Part shown: piece by piece, positions 25,139 through 36,942 of the stretch
Layout of the letters: the number at the start of each line of letters is the position of its first letter
Numbering within the stretch: position 1 is the first letter of the stretch
Assembly: GCF_000275845.1 (NCBI RefSeq)
Contig: NW_006766885.1
Coordinates: forward strand, 1,254,604-1,318,603
Source of the DNA: Dichomitus squalens LYAD-421 SS1
Lineage: Eukaryota > Basidiomycota > Agaricomycetes > Polyporales > Polyporaceae
Direction: 5' to 3'
DNA length: 64,000 bases
Program-made: the position numbers and the translations under genes
Notes under the pieces: model-generated
What the model was told of the DNA's origin: nothing
The model's database searches: none
What the model saw: the letters and a program-made list of their open reading frames with translations, nothing else

Positions 25139-28100
25139 ATGGCATCCGTCAAGCGAAAGCATAATGAACCCGCCGATTCGGACTCTGATGCTGGGTACTC
25201 CGAAGTCGCTCTAGAATTTGAGGACGAAATCGACATCTCTTCCGCTCTGACCGGGAAACGATCAAAGACCTTATCGACAGCAAAGTTGTCTGACGGCGAG
25301 GATGATGAAGATCTGCAAGAGTTTATCCGCGATTCTATTGCAAGGCGCGACGTCAAAGAGGGGACGGAGCTGTTGAAGAAGACTAAGGGGAAGAAAACCA
25401 AGATTGCGAAGGGTGAAACGGGAGGGGGAAGCTTTCAGAGCATGGGTATGTATCCATCGTATATTATCCGCATATCTTGCTCAGTGTCACACAGGCCTGC
25501 ATCCTTGGTTACTGCGGTCTCTGACGCTACAAGGGTTCCGCATACCTACCCCCATCCAACGCCTTTCCATACCCGCCCTTCTCGCGAATCCACCGCGCGA
25601 CCTCGTCGGGATGGCTCGCACTGGTTCAGGAAAGTCGCTCGCGTACCTGGTTCCCCTCGTACAACGTCTTGGAGGAAGACACTCTGCGACATTCGGTGCT
25701 CGAGCTCTCATTCTCCTCCCTGCCCGTGAGCTTGCTTTGCAAATTTTGAAGGTCGGAAAAGAACTCGCGCGGGGATGGCACGCAGGAGAGGGCGATCATG
25801 CGGGAGATACCCATGATGTGGACGAGGGGAAAAAGGGTCAGAGCTTGCGATGGGGCCTGGTCGTCGGTGGTGAGAGCTTGGACGAACAATTTGAGATGAT
25901 CTCAAATAACCCGGACGTGTATGTACTTTCACTTGTGACAAATAATAATCACTTACGCGATGACCCCAGTATCATTGCTACTCCTGGCCGTCTCCTACAT
26001 CTTATTGTCGAAATGAATCTCGACCTGAAGTCTGTGCAATACGTCGTCTTTGACGAGGCTGACCGTCTCTTCGAGATGGGCTTCCAGACTGCTCTCACGG
26101 AGATCCTGCACCGCCTACCCGCAACGCGACAAAGCCTCCTTTTCTCCGCTACCCTCCCCAAATCTCTTGTCGAGTTTGCGAAGGCCGGCTTGCAGAACCC
26201 GAAACTCGTCCGCCTTGACGCAGAGACTAAAATAAGCGCTGATTTGAAGATGGCGTTCTTCTCCGTCAAGCAAGCCGAAAAGGACGCATGTCTCCTCGTC
26301 CTTCTCAGGGAGGTCATTGGCGTCCCTTTCGGAAACCCTTCCACAGAATCGGAGGAAGCCAACGACAAGAAGGGCAAAGGGAAGGCGAAAGCGAAGCACT
26401 CGGAACACGCCGCCGCCCCTCACCAGACTCTAATCTTCGCCGCCACCAAACACCACGTTGAATATCTCACCAACCTCCTTGCAGCCGCCGGCTATGCCGT
26501 CTCCCACATCTACGGCTCCCTGGACCAGGTCGCAAGAACGCAGCAGATGGACGCTTTCCGCCGTGGCCGTACCAACATCCTCGTCGTCACGGACGTTGCC
26601 GCCCGCGGTATCGATATTCCCGTTTTGGAGAACGTAGTCAACTACGACTTCCCGCAGGGCGCGAGGGTGTTCGTCCATCGCGTCGGGCGTACCGCCCGCG
26701 CAGGGCGGCAGGGGTGGGCGTGGTCCTTCGTGACGGCATCTGAGCTGCCGTACCTCCTGGACCTGCAGCTATTCCTTTCCCGCCCGATCAAGAATGAAGT
26801 CAGCGGTGCTGGCGACCAGGCCTACACGGAGTCCCTGGTCCTGGGACCATTCGAGCGGGACAAGTTAGACGAGGAGGTGGCGTACATCCAGAAGCTGGAT
26901 CAGGAGAACCACAACCTCAGCACCCTTCGAGATGTCATGCGGAAAGGGCAGGGCATGTACGAGCGCAGCAAAGGCAAGGCGAGCCCGGCGAGCTACCACA
27001 ATACAAAGGAGATGCTCAAGGACGGCCGCTGGGGCTACATTGGCACGGAATCGGGCATCCACCCTGTGTTACTGCGGAGAAGCCCTGACACCGCAGCGAA
27101 GCTCGCTGAGGAAGCAAAACGACGGGCGCTCCTGAAACTCGTTGACTCGTTCCGCCCGGCGGAGACCATCCTCGAGATTGGAGCGCGCGGCAACGCAGAG
27201 ACGGCAGCACTGATGAAGCAGCGGCGTAAAGCGCTGAGCAAGGCGGCACAGCGTGCCTCATTGGCGTCCACCTCCGCTGCTGTCATAGTAGCAGATGATG
27301 GAGGGAGGGATGCCGTGCACGAGCGGGATGACAGCGAAGGAGAAGAGCTGGAAATGGCAGATGAGGCCGACATTGCGGTAAGTATTCTCTCCCGCTCCCC
27401 TCTCTGCGCGTGCCGCTCACGCTCCTGCCTTTCCCCCTAACAGGCCGTGTTTGATGTGTCAAACAAGAAGGCGAGAGCTGGAAAAGGGAGCTTCCGCGAC
27501 GAGGAGTTCTACATGTCTCATTACCAGAAAGACGCCGATACAGAGAAAGGGTGCGTCTTGATACCAACATCTGCCCTCGTCCTTCCCTCTGGGCGACTTG
27601 ATGGTTTCCACCTTTTGTTATCGATCATACATCGCGTCTTACGCCTCCATGCCCAGCTACTCACTCCGCGACGGCGCCTCCTTCGCCGAGCAAGCGCGGA
27701 ACGTCGCGTTCGACCTCACCGGCGACGAGACCTCCGCACAGGAGCGTCAGCGTCGCGAAAATAAATGGGATAAGAAGAAAAAGCGTTTCGTAAGGGGCAC
27801 TGGCGAGGGCGCAGACAACGTCAAGCTTGTGAAGACCGAGAGCGGTGTCAAGCTGCCCGTGACGTACCGCAGCGGGCGTTTCGACGAGTGGAAGGCGAAG
27901 ACCCACATGAGCCTGCCAAAGGTGGGTGAGGCTGAGCCGGAGAACGCTCGCGGTGGAGGCGGGCATGGACCGGGTGGGAGAAAATATCGCCATAAACAGG
28001 TCGTCGCAGCGAAGCCGCTCGACAAGCTGCGTGGCGACTATGAGCGAAAGGCGCGACAGCTCAAGGACGGACAACAGCATAACGGCGGAGATCAAAACCC

Positions 28101-28299
28101 GGCTCGCGGGTCGTCTTCGCGACCTTCACTCGAAAAGGACAAGGGTCAGCCCAAGAAGGGGAGCAGGTTCGGTGGAAAACCTGTTGGTAAGGTCAAGAAC
28201 GAGCTCAAGACCGTGGACCAGATCCGGAAAGCTCGCAAGACCGCGGAGCAGAGGAAACTCAAGAACGCACGAGCACCTCGGAAGAAGGGCAAGCGGTAG
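25139..28299 (+). CDS. DBP10: ATP-dependent DEAD-box RNA helicase Dbp10
   Basis: Nucleolar helicase for 60S ribosomal subunit assembly. Exons 25139-25445, 25495-25918, 25970-27377, 27444-27550 and 27657-28299; 962 residues. Motifs in order: Q motif (GFRIPTPIQ, 116-124), I ARTGSGKS (143-150), Ia PARELALQ, Ib TPGR, II DEAD (272-275), III SAT (303-305), IV LIFAATK, V TDVAARGIDIP, VI HRVGRTARAGR. The long C-terminal extension with YHNTKEMLKDGRWG and a Lys/Arg-rich tail (RAPRKKGKR) is the Dbp10-specific part and separates it from other DEAD-box proteins. The helicase core carries an insert with KKGKGKAKAKH between motifs III and IV. It converges with QTRT1, 79 bp between stop codons. Confidence 0.93.
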
Positions 28300-28378
28300 C
28301 AGTAGCTGTAGGCATACTACGTACTGCTCCCATTAAGTGTTCGGTACCTGTCTATAGCTGAGGCGCCTTTCCTGCTTA

Positions 28379-30199
28379 TCATGCCGCATCGGAGTACTCC
28401 CATTTCGCTCCATCGCCGGGAATGACTTTGGTATCCGGCCGGCCCTCAAGGAGGTCCACCCCGACGCTCTTCAGTGCGTTGACGCACCATTCCGGGTAGC
28501 CGGCATCACCAAAATAGTTTGAGAAGAAGTCCTTCAGATACTGCGGGAATGTTCCGCTCATGATCGCCTCCCGCGCACCACCCATGACTCGCGCCTGGAA
28601 AACAAGGTTATGCTGCGTAATAGCTGATCATGCGAGTTAGCTGTCTATATTGCACAAGTTCTTGTCGTACGGAACGCTCACCGTGGGCAGCGGCCGTCTC
28701 TAGAGTCGCAGTATGGTTAAGCAGCGCTCTTGTCGTACCGCTTGAACAGGTTGGGCAGGGGCAGCCTTCCTCGATCGGTCGCATGTCCGTTGCATGTTTG
28801 CCCAACCCTGTATAATTCGTAAGCCATGCTGCAAGGATTGATGGATTATGCGCTGACTCAGGTTCAATGGGCCATTACGCGTCAGCGCCACCCCAAAACG
28901 TGCGGTCCGAGTGGGAAAGACGCAGTCTGCCTGGAGGATCGTCAGTGCAGAAATCGAACGCCTCTGACCACTCGTACCATGTCCACCCCAAGTGCGACGC
29001 AGACGAGAAGATCTCGTGATGGAAGATCAGTTCGAGCGTCATCCAGGGAAATGCAACACTCGGTATCACCTTCTGCGAAACCGATACCCATTGAATAGCG
29101 TGGCCCTATGGCTACTTGTTAGCCATGCGTGTTGCGGACAGTGGTAAATCACCTACGATCTTCTGGCAAGCTATCAGCACATTGCTTGATCCTGCAACCT
29201 GTCAGATGAGTAGAAGACACAGGAGAAAGAAAGTCGGGCATACACTCTCCAGAAGATATCTGCGATACCGTGCATCAGTACGTTGCAGAAAATGCACTAG
29301 CCAGGAATACCTTTCTCTTCTCCGCCACTCAGACCACCGATAGCGTAGCCAGCAACCCTATCCTTGCGAGTAATCATTTCATCTAAACATTTGTCTCGAA
29401 GATCGGGCTCCAGGCCGCCTTGAACAATTGCGAAGAGATTTTGCACGTCATCTCTTCCTGATTTTTGGTGGAAGTTTATACATCGGTCTAGCCAGCGAAC
29501 CGTTCTCCACATGGCTTCCTCTACGCGAGGTCCGACGGTTAAACTCGAGACTGTAGCCGCGTTTGAGCTGATGACCTTATCCAAAGCAAAGGCCACAGAC
29601 CTACGTCATCCAACTGCATGATGATATCGGCACCGATAGCGTGCTGTATCGAGATACTTTCCTCTGGCTGTGCCAGAAGTCAGCGTCGCGGAGACACAAA
29701 TCGAGTGACACCTCATACGGTTAACATGGTAGGTTCACCGTCAAAGGGACTGGCGAATAAGGCTCCCTCCTCCATGATCTTGGTAAACTTGCTTAAGGAG
29801 ACCAGTTGGAAGCCTCCACTGTCCTGTAACTTCCCTCAGTGCTTTCTCATACAAAACACAGGGGATAAATCACCGTGAGAAGGTTATGATTCCATCCCTG
29901 GAATTTGTGCGCGCCACCGGCTTCTTTGAGCACTTCGATCCCTGGACGTAAATTCAGATGATATGTATTGTTCAGGATCAGGTTCACTCCTAGGGCTTCA
30001 ACTTGCTGAGGAGTGAGCCCTTTGATCGCCGCTTGTGTTGCTACAGGCATGAACGTCGGCAACATCGTGACACCATCTGGCTTATTCTGCATCAGAGGCC
30101 GCATCACAGAAATGAGAACTAGCTGCGCTCACGTGCGAGACGCATTCTGGAGACTCTCGCGCGAGTTGTGTGGCACTTGGCTAGCACTTCGAACTGCAT
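28379..30199 (-). CDS. QTRT1: Queuine tRNA-ribosyltransferase, catalytic subunit
   Basis: Exchanges guanine-34 for queuine in GUN-anticodon tRNAs (Tyr, His, Asn, Asp), normally with QTRT2. Twelve exons: 30133-30199, 29874-30076, 29719-29823, 29605-29667, 29311-29575, 29244-29259, 29157-29191, 29070-29105, 28978-29012, 28858-28930, 28682-28807, 28379-28623; 422 residues. Motifs: PTFMPVATQ near the start, DSGGFQ (91-96, catalytic Asp), [13 protein letters not shown], nucleophile Asp277 in [14 protein letters not shown], and a zinc site C315-x-C317-x2-C320 with His346, the spacing of active enzymes. It is therefore the catalytic subunit rather than QTRT2. Exon 6 is only 16 nt. The intron between exons 4 and 5 would be only 29 nt (29576-29604). 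Queuine itself must be taken up from outside. Confidence 0.9.
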
Positions 30200-30496
30200 C
30201 GCGATTGGCCTCAGTTCGGCGGCTGTAAGTGGGGATCGCAGATGTCGTTCCTCCCTCAGAATAGTATCGTAATACTTCGCAAATAGAAGGGACCGTGTTC
30301 GCTGGAACCTTCAAGGACAGGGAGTTGGCGGCGCGAGCGTGGCGCTGGTGGGAAGTGGACTAAACAGCGAAAAAGCGTGACGGCGTTAGTGCGTTGGCGG
30401 CAATGGCTTCTCGCTTTGCCTAACACGGAAATTCTGAGCGCGGCGTGTCGCCGCCCTCCGTGTCGACCTCTGGACGCGTCTTTGGCCATTGCAACC
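30200..30496. promoter_or_regulatory. Short shared promoter, QTRT1 / MSY1
   Basis: Only 297 bp lie between the two divergent start codons, so both 5' leaders and control sites must share this stretch. No TATA box is evident. Confidence 0.6.
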
Positions 30497-32448
30497 ATGC
30501 ACCTCGCTCGCAACAACCTATATACACTCAAACCCGTGACGGCCGCTAGCTGGCTGTCGCTACGCCGACAATGTCGAAGTTTGCACCTACAATCCGGAGT
30601 GCTGGAGGACATGAGGACTCGCGGGCTTGTGGCAGACATCACTAGGTGTGTTAATAGTCATGATGGACACTATGCTTCCCTGACTCTCATAGACCCGACC
30701 AACTAGAAATTGAGCTACAGAAGCAGCCGCAGACCGTCTACCTTGGAGTAGACCCAACCGCGCGCTCCCTTCACGTCGGACACCTCGTGCCACTACTGTC
30801 GCTATTCCATTTTCAGCTCCGTGGACACCAAATCATACCGCTGGTACGTTTACCAGCTCTTTTTATGAGGACTGTATGGAGAATGAAGCCCAGATAGGTG
30901 GAGCAACAGGGCTTATTGGTGACCCTTCTGGACGTTCGACAGAGCGGCCGCTAACTGCGCGCGAGACCATCGAGTACAATGTCGCTCAACTCACTGCAGG
31001 GATCAAACAATTCTTTGAGAGAGCACAAAAGTATGCAGAGAAGCGTATACCCTCCTCCCTGCGAGTACTCCCGCCCAACGTTCAAAACAATTTCAATTGG
31101 CTGAAGGATCTCAGCCTTCTGGAATTCCTTCGTACCGTCGGATTCCATAGCAGAGTGAACACCATGCTCACGCGCGAGAGGTTAGTCACGCATTCCGAGT
31201 TTACCACATGTCTGAACGGTCCGTCCAGCGTGCAAGCGCGTTTGTCATCCCAACAAGGAATATCCTTCACCGAATTCACATATCAACTCCTCCAAGCCTA
31301 TGACTTCTTGACCCTGCACAAGACCTTTGGCTGCACCATTCAGGTCGGCGGCTCCGACCAGTGGGGAAACATCATAGCCGGAATCGATCTCATAAACCGT
31401 GCCAACTCCCAGGAATCCGGCGCACTTGTCGAAAAGGGCTTCGGCATAACCACGCCGTTGCTCACGACGGCGTCGGGCCAGAAGTTTGGAAAGAGCGCCG
31501 GCAACGCCATCTCGCTCAACGAAGATGACACGAGCGTGTTTGAATTATATCAAGTGAGCGTTTTGAAGCGCACGGACGCTGTTCTATCCACCTTCATGGG
31601 CGTTAGATGCTCATGAGCCGAACTCCGACAGTTTTTCCTGAGGTCGTCAGACGCGGATGTTGGACGATACTTGAAAATGTTCACCCTCCTATCGCTGGAG
31701 CGTGTCGACACCGTCATGGAGACGCACAACGTACGTACGACTCCATCTCACTGTCCCGTCTGCTCGCCAAGGAGCATGCAAGCATGCGGTCATCCGTCCA
31801 TCCGTCTAGTCAAGTCGCTCACGGAACAACCTTTCACAGCAAAATCCGGAAGCGCGTAGCGCACAGCGTCTCCTCGCGGAGGAGGTTACAGAGCTCGTGC
31901 ATGGCGGTATGTCGTTGTTTTTGACCATCCTCTCCCAACAATTCGCCTGTGCCCCGTGCCGTCCGTCCATATGCACGCGACCGCTGACGTGGTACCATGT
32001 GGTACAGAGGATGGCGTGGCGCGCGCACGGCTCGCGACCAAGATCATATACGAGCGTGATATTTCCACCGCGAAGACCGACAACGTCCTCGCGGCGCTGC
32101 GCGGCAACCCGGTCCTCCATGTCTGTGACGCGTCAGAAGTGCTCGACGTACCGCTCACCAAACTAGCCACGACGCTCTCTGTAGCGTCCTCTAATAGTGC
32201 GTCTGCCGATTCGACATTCCCCCTTGATATGTGCTAATCTGGCACGACAACTTGCCCATGTTTACTTTGCCCTCGATTCGGAATGGGCAGACGCCGCGCG
32301 CCAGCTCGTGGCGTCGAAGGGCCTTTACCTCAACAACACCCCGGTTGCAGACGTCCAGCAGAAACTGACCCCCGCCGATTTCATCGACGAGCGGCTCGCC
32401 TTCCTACGCGCTGGCAGCCAGAAGGTTGCGGTTGTCGCCTTGAAGTAG
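30497..32448 (+). CDS. MSY1: Tyrosyl-tRNA synthetase, mitochondrial (class I)
   Basis: Charges mitochondrial tRNA-Tyr. Eight exons: 30497-30645, 30693-30843, 30894-31180, 31229-31553, 31632-31730, 31840-31906, 32008-32196, 32291-32448; 474 residues. The HIGH-type signature is HVGH (77-80) after [11 protein letters not shown]; the KMSKS-type signature is KFGKS (281-285). GLIGDPSGR and [11 protein letters not shown] are tyrosine-pocket motifs of the bacterial/mitochondrial form. The Arg-rich N-terminus with Ser/Leu ([12 protein letters not shown]) fits a mitochondrial presequence. The C-terminal S4-like domain carries [14 protein letters not shown]. The donor of intron 2 and all phases agree. 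A bacterial-type rather than cytosolic eukaryotic enzyme is clear. Confidence 0.92.
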
Positions 32449-32905
32449 TGGGCTGCGGTAGTTCAGCCGTCCACGCCCGTGTACTGCCGACTACAGCTCC
32501 TTTCGGGCTTTCACTGTTGGCGCCACGCATGCTCCAGCCGTATCAGCTGCTTATTATGCGATCTGTCAGGGGTTTGCAGGTTTTGCAATACAGAACGTGC
32601 CGGCATGATTGCTCAACTAGGAAGGACGGTATCGAAATACTTTTGATAGTCCAGAGCTGTCTACATAGTAGTTGTCCGTAATATTGGTAGCTGATATCTA
32701 GGGACCGACCGCTGCCCTGCAGCAGCCCAACGAGGTTCTCTAGCGCGGAGGAGTTCATATCTGTCATGCAGTCGAGACAGGAAAACTGCGTGCTCGGACA
32801 CCGCGATCGGACGACGTAGCAACGCAACCACGACGACACGCAGGATGCGCTCGACCTGCCTTCATTGTCTGAATCCCAAATCGCAGTCTCGCCTTGCTTC
32901 CAGGC
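32449..32905. other. Intergenic, convergent 3' ends
   Basis: 457 bp between the MSY1 and TM9 stop codons. A minus-strand frame at 32543-32839 has no splice or family support. Nothing else seen. Confidence 0.55.
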
Positions 32906-35900
32906 TCAGTCGACACGGATAGCGCTATACAGCCTCCGGACCGCCCAATACGTCGCGAGGAAGCCAATGGTACCTGTCAGCAAAGATAGACACACATGAG
33001 TCCACAATCAACTACGATAACGAGAATTGAAGGATGACAGGCACGATCGTGGCGCCAAGAGTGGTCAGCGCCGCTAAAGGTTTGCCTTCCAGCAACCGTC
33101 CGATCTGATGTGGTTTCGTGCCGGCCGTCGAGCAGCCGAGCAGTGGCTGATGGTTAACGAAAAGGGGTCTACGCACCAGTGATGAGGAAGTCGAACACGC
33201 ACAGGAGCAGCAGGTACCCAAAGTACAGCACTGCGCTCGTGAACGAGTCTAGCGACAGCCGCAGGGCCCAGTACACGACACCGTAGCCAAGGAGCCAGAA
33301 AGCGCTCCCTCCCCCGGTGAGAAACGCGCGCCAGTGCCACCTATGAGATCGCGAAGCATGTCAGCGTCGGTCTACAACTTCGCCACGGACAGCCCCCAAG
33401 CCTCGCCCCTTGCCGCAGGCCGCAGACCCACCGGGCACGGATCAAGGGCAGATACGTATGGAAGGGGAAAGCGGGGCGCCGAGCGACGTCAGAACAGGAC
33501 ATACCTGTAGTCTTCCGCACAGAGGATAAAATAGGTGAATAAGATAGTGACCGTGGCAGTGGTGAGCGCTACGACTGCAGCGGTTAGGGCGAGGAAGCCG
33601 AACGCGTAGTACGCGCGCGACGCAAATAGACTGGAGAGTACGAAGTAGAGCTCAATGAACGCCGCGCCTGGATTGCCGTCAGTCTACGAAAGTTCAACGA
33701 TTATTGCTGGCGTCACTGGCAACACGCACCAAAGGGCAAAATGCCCGCAAGAATAGTAGCGGCCTACGGTCAACGTATCAATATGTTGCGATGTATTTTC
33801 GTAGCCCGCAGAACTACAATAGTAGTTTCTACAGCGGAACGTACCCATGGACGAAGGTATTTCGGCTGTGGCGGAATCTGACGCGGGATTTGGTTGACAC
33901 GCACGGGATGTTGTATCGCCTAGGAAGACGCAAAACCGTTGTTCAGCCAAGGACGCCCCACGACTCGACTGTCAAAGGGACGACGCTCAGGGGATAACGC
34001 TCAGGGACTCACGCCATGCTTTGAACCAAAGTAAGAGCCCACCGCGGAGAGCGGTGCCGAGACACCGAACCAAAGGACGATTATCAGAAGCAGAGTGCCT
34101 ATCGAAAAGGTTATTGCGCCCGAAAGGAATGGTTAGCTGCCAATTAGGGCTCAATGTCAGTGGCAGAAGGGGGCTCACCGAAAGGCACCGCTCCCGAAGA
34201 GCCCGCAGCGATAAGGAAAAGGTTCAATAGGAAAACCATCGCGAACACGAACCTGTGGCGCAAGACGATCGTTCACAAGAATACCGGATAAACAGGAACG
34301 CGGCTCACGTTGGCATGATCGTGGCAGTGAAAAACGAGTTCCGTCGCTTGTTCGTTCCGCCAAGAGAGGTATACACCCTGCTTGATATGTACCCGGCAAT
34401 TCTGAGAAGCCCAGCGGTGTGAGCCCGTGTCCGGGTCTAAAAGGACCACTTCCTTACACTCCGAAGAATGTCCAGCAGACGATCATAACAGTCGCCAGCG
34501 ATCCTCGATTAGAAGGTGACAGGAAACCGAGCAAGGCAAATACTAGGTGCATCGAGTCAGCATGAACGCTTGAATGATCATTCAAGATATGAAAACATGC
34601 CGAGCGTGACGCCGACCATAGCGCAGAGCTGCGCCCCGTTCCCCACGAGAATGGAGAGCACCATGGGGTTTCGCGGCGCCCGGAAGACCTCCCCATGTAC
34701 CAGCTTCCAGCCCCAGTCTTCTTGCACGTCTTCCTGAACACACATTGAGCAATTGTAGCCGTTAGACACGAAAGAACAAGCCCACGCTCAGATCTATCGC
34801 GTTGTACCGAGAGATCTATGATGCGGTGAGTCGCGCAGCAGACCCCGGAAGCCCAACATGCTTACGTCGCGGGACACAGTGCGGAGGAGTATCATTGACA
34901 CCATGAGGCATAGCAACACGACTACGATGATCGAGTTTATCAAGCTGAACCAGTGAATGCGCTGCATACAAGGTTCTGTTATTCGACGAAAAAGGCAACT
35001 ATGAACAGAAGACACTTACGGGATCGAATATATGCAGGTAGTTGTCCCATCGAGTGGCCCAAGGCGTGTCAGACTCCTGCAGTCCAGATGTCACTATACA
35101 GACAAAACCATTCCTGAGTATGTGCGCACATTCCACATGACTCGGTAGGTGTAGGTGATTGTGGTGTTTTGAACCTCGCTCAGGATTAGGGGCTGCGAAT
35201 CTGCGGGTGCGCAGTCGACGATGCCGTCTGGGGGTACCTCCTGGGAACCGCCCCGGCTAATGCGGCGTTGAGTCAGTCTCCGCCGACAGACCTCTCACCA
35301 CTTCATTTCAGGCATACCTCACTGGCCACACAAGGACGCCAACAATGCGATACACTCCGGCGGTCGGAGTGTGATACCTGTGCATATTCCGAGAACATGC
35401 CTACTTACTATGGCGCGCGGCATATGAGGTCTGTAGACTGACCTTAGAACAATGTCGTAATGGTTGTGTATCGCGGGCATCTCTGAGAACTCGCCCTCGT
35501 CATACCCGAGGTTGAAACCCTGTTCGAAGAATAGCTCCCCAGTCTTCTTGTCTTCCTTCATCTCCGCCGCAGGAAGCCCATCAATGAGCCAATTGATGGC
35601 ATAGTCTTCTCGTATGCGGTCGTTTATGAACTTGGCATCTTCGGGAGGGATGGTCTGTGTACAGAGAACCTGGCATGTTGTGCTATTTTGCACCATGTGG
35701 ATCTAACGCTCGGGTTGGTAGTGCATGTGGTGTGGAGGAAAGGAACGTACGTCATACGGGGAGTTGAATATACGGTCTCCGAAGAGAATGGACCCGAGCC
35801 CCTCAGGCTCCTTCTTGGGGCCCCCTTCGGGCTGGCAGAAGTGGAATGCAGGGTTGTAGTAGTCGTCTAGGCCAAGGTGTCAGACAAACATGCAATTTTG

Positions 35901-36171
35901 AAGGAACGTTTCACGTGCAATTTATGAGGGATTTCTGCACCGCGACAGTCCCGTGAGCACTGGGTGGTCTGCGGAGAATGTGATCACGTACGAGCTTTGC
36001 ATTGTCATACCCTGCTATCATGGGCGTCAGTGCGTTCACAAAAAGCTCCACCTTCTCTCCCTCATGATAGTCATGAGGGGCGGCTCCTGGCAGGTAGAAT
36101 GCGTGGGTAGTCGAGAGTAACGAGAGGGCCGCAGCACCGAGGATGCAGAGCCCGCGCGGCACACGAGCCAT
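32906..36171 (-). CDS. Transmembrane 9 superfamily protein (nonaspanin, EMP70-like)
   Basis: Nineteen exons, from 35992-36171 through 32906-32973: 35919-35934, 35751-35866, 35443-35702, 35318-35377, 35130-35256, 35020-35076, 34866-34961, 34786-34815, 34601-34733, 34458-34542, 34309-34401, 34179-34252, 34013-34098, 33845-33919, 33730-33763, 33505-33667 and 33177-33340. They sum to 638 residues, the family length. A signal peptide (ending STTHA) precedes FYLPG, the invariant mature N-terminus. IPPEDAKFINDRI, TRWDNYLHIFDP, GFLSPSNRGS, SSRVYTSLGGTN and GSSGAVPFG are family hallmarks, followed by the nine-helix membrane region. It acts in Golgi/endosomal sorting. The C-terminus is RVD, where relatives usually end KxD/E. 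Two introns start with GC (after exons 2 and 10). Exon 2 is a 16-nt exon. 5' details are less certain than the rest. Confidence 0.88.
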
Positions 36172-36942
36172 GTCCGAGGGTATAGAGGAAGAGTCCTAAA
36201 GAGCGTTCCTAGCGTCTCCTTTCCGAGAGCGAGGATTAACGAGAAAGAGGAGACTAGTGCTGGCAGGGTGTGCTCGTTGGTGTGCGCAATGAGAGCGGAG
36301 TTGTCCTTGAGCTAAGTCGGGCCGTCAATGGGCGTCTGTGTTGCCCGATCGGGCGCTTGCACTAAAGTGGCCGCAGCGCCTAGCAGTGACATCGACCCCT
36401 CTGGGCTTGGAAGGCGGGGCTGAGAGTCTGAGACCACTACGCCCTCCGACACCCATTGGATTGCCCACAGCCGAGCGACTCTCTGACACCTGCCGCCTCC
36501 CGCGCCTTTCTTCCAGGGTTGCGCACTAAGGAATAGTGCGTCTCTTGACTTGATGCTTCCATATTTGTACCCCTGGGCTGACCGGACTCAATCAAATGAC
36601 ACTCTCCTTCCCTACCAAGTCTCACAACGAGCCTTATACCATTCGGACATCGCCTCACTCATCTACCGGAGCGTTCTTGTTTCCCCCGCGACCTCGGCGC
36701 AGGTTGACTCTCCGCTCCGCTAGGCAACAACCCGATACAGCCTCACCAAACCTTAGGGTATGTACTTGCACAAGCGCGGTCGGCTACCACCATGTCAGGT
36801 ACACTGTTACCTCACCAATAGCTTGTCTTGAAAGCTAGGGCGCCCAATATTCCCTGTGGACGTTGCCATAAAATCATTCTTCAATTCCGGAGGGGATCGT
36901 CGCCCCTTACCCATTCCTCCTGACGACACTCAGGGCTTCGTC
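36172..36942. promoter_or_regulatory. Divergent promoter region, TM9 protein / F-box protein
   Basis: About 770 bp. An open frame without ATG extends the F-box frame back to about 36856 and ends at a CAG acceptor-like site near 36931, so a 5' untranslated intron is possible. Nothing else recognised. Confidence 0.4.
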
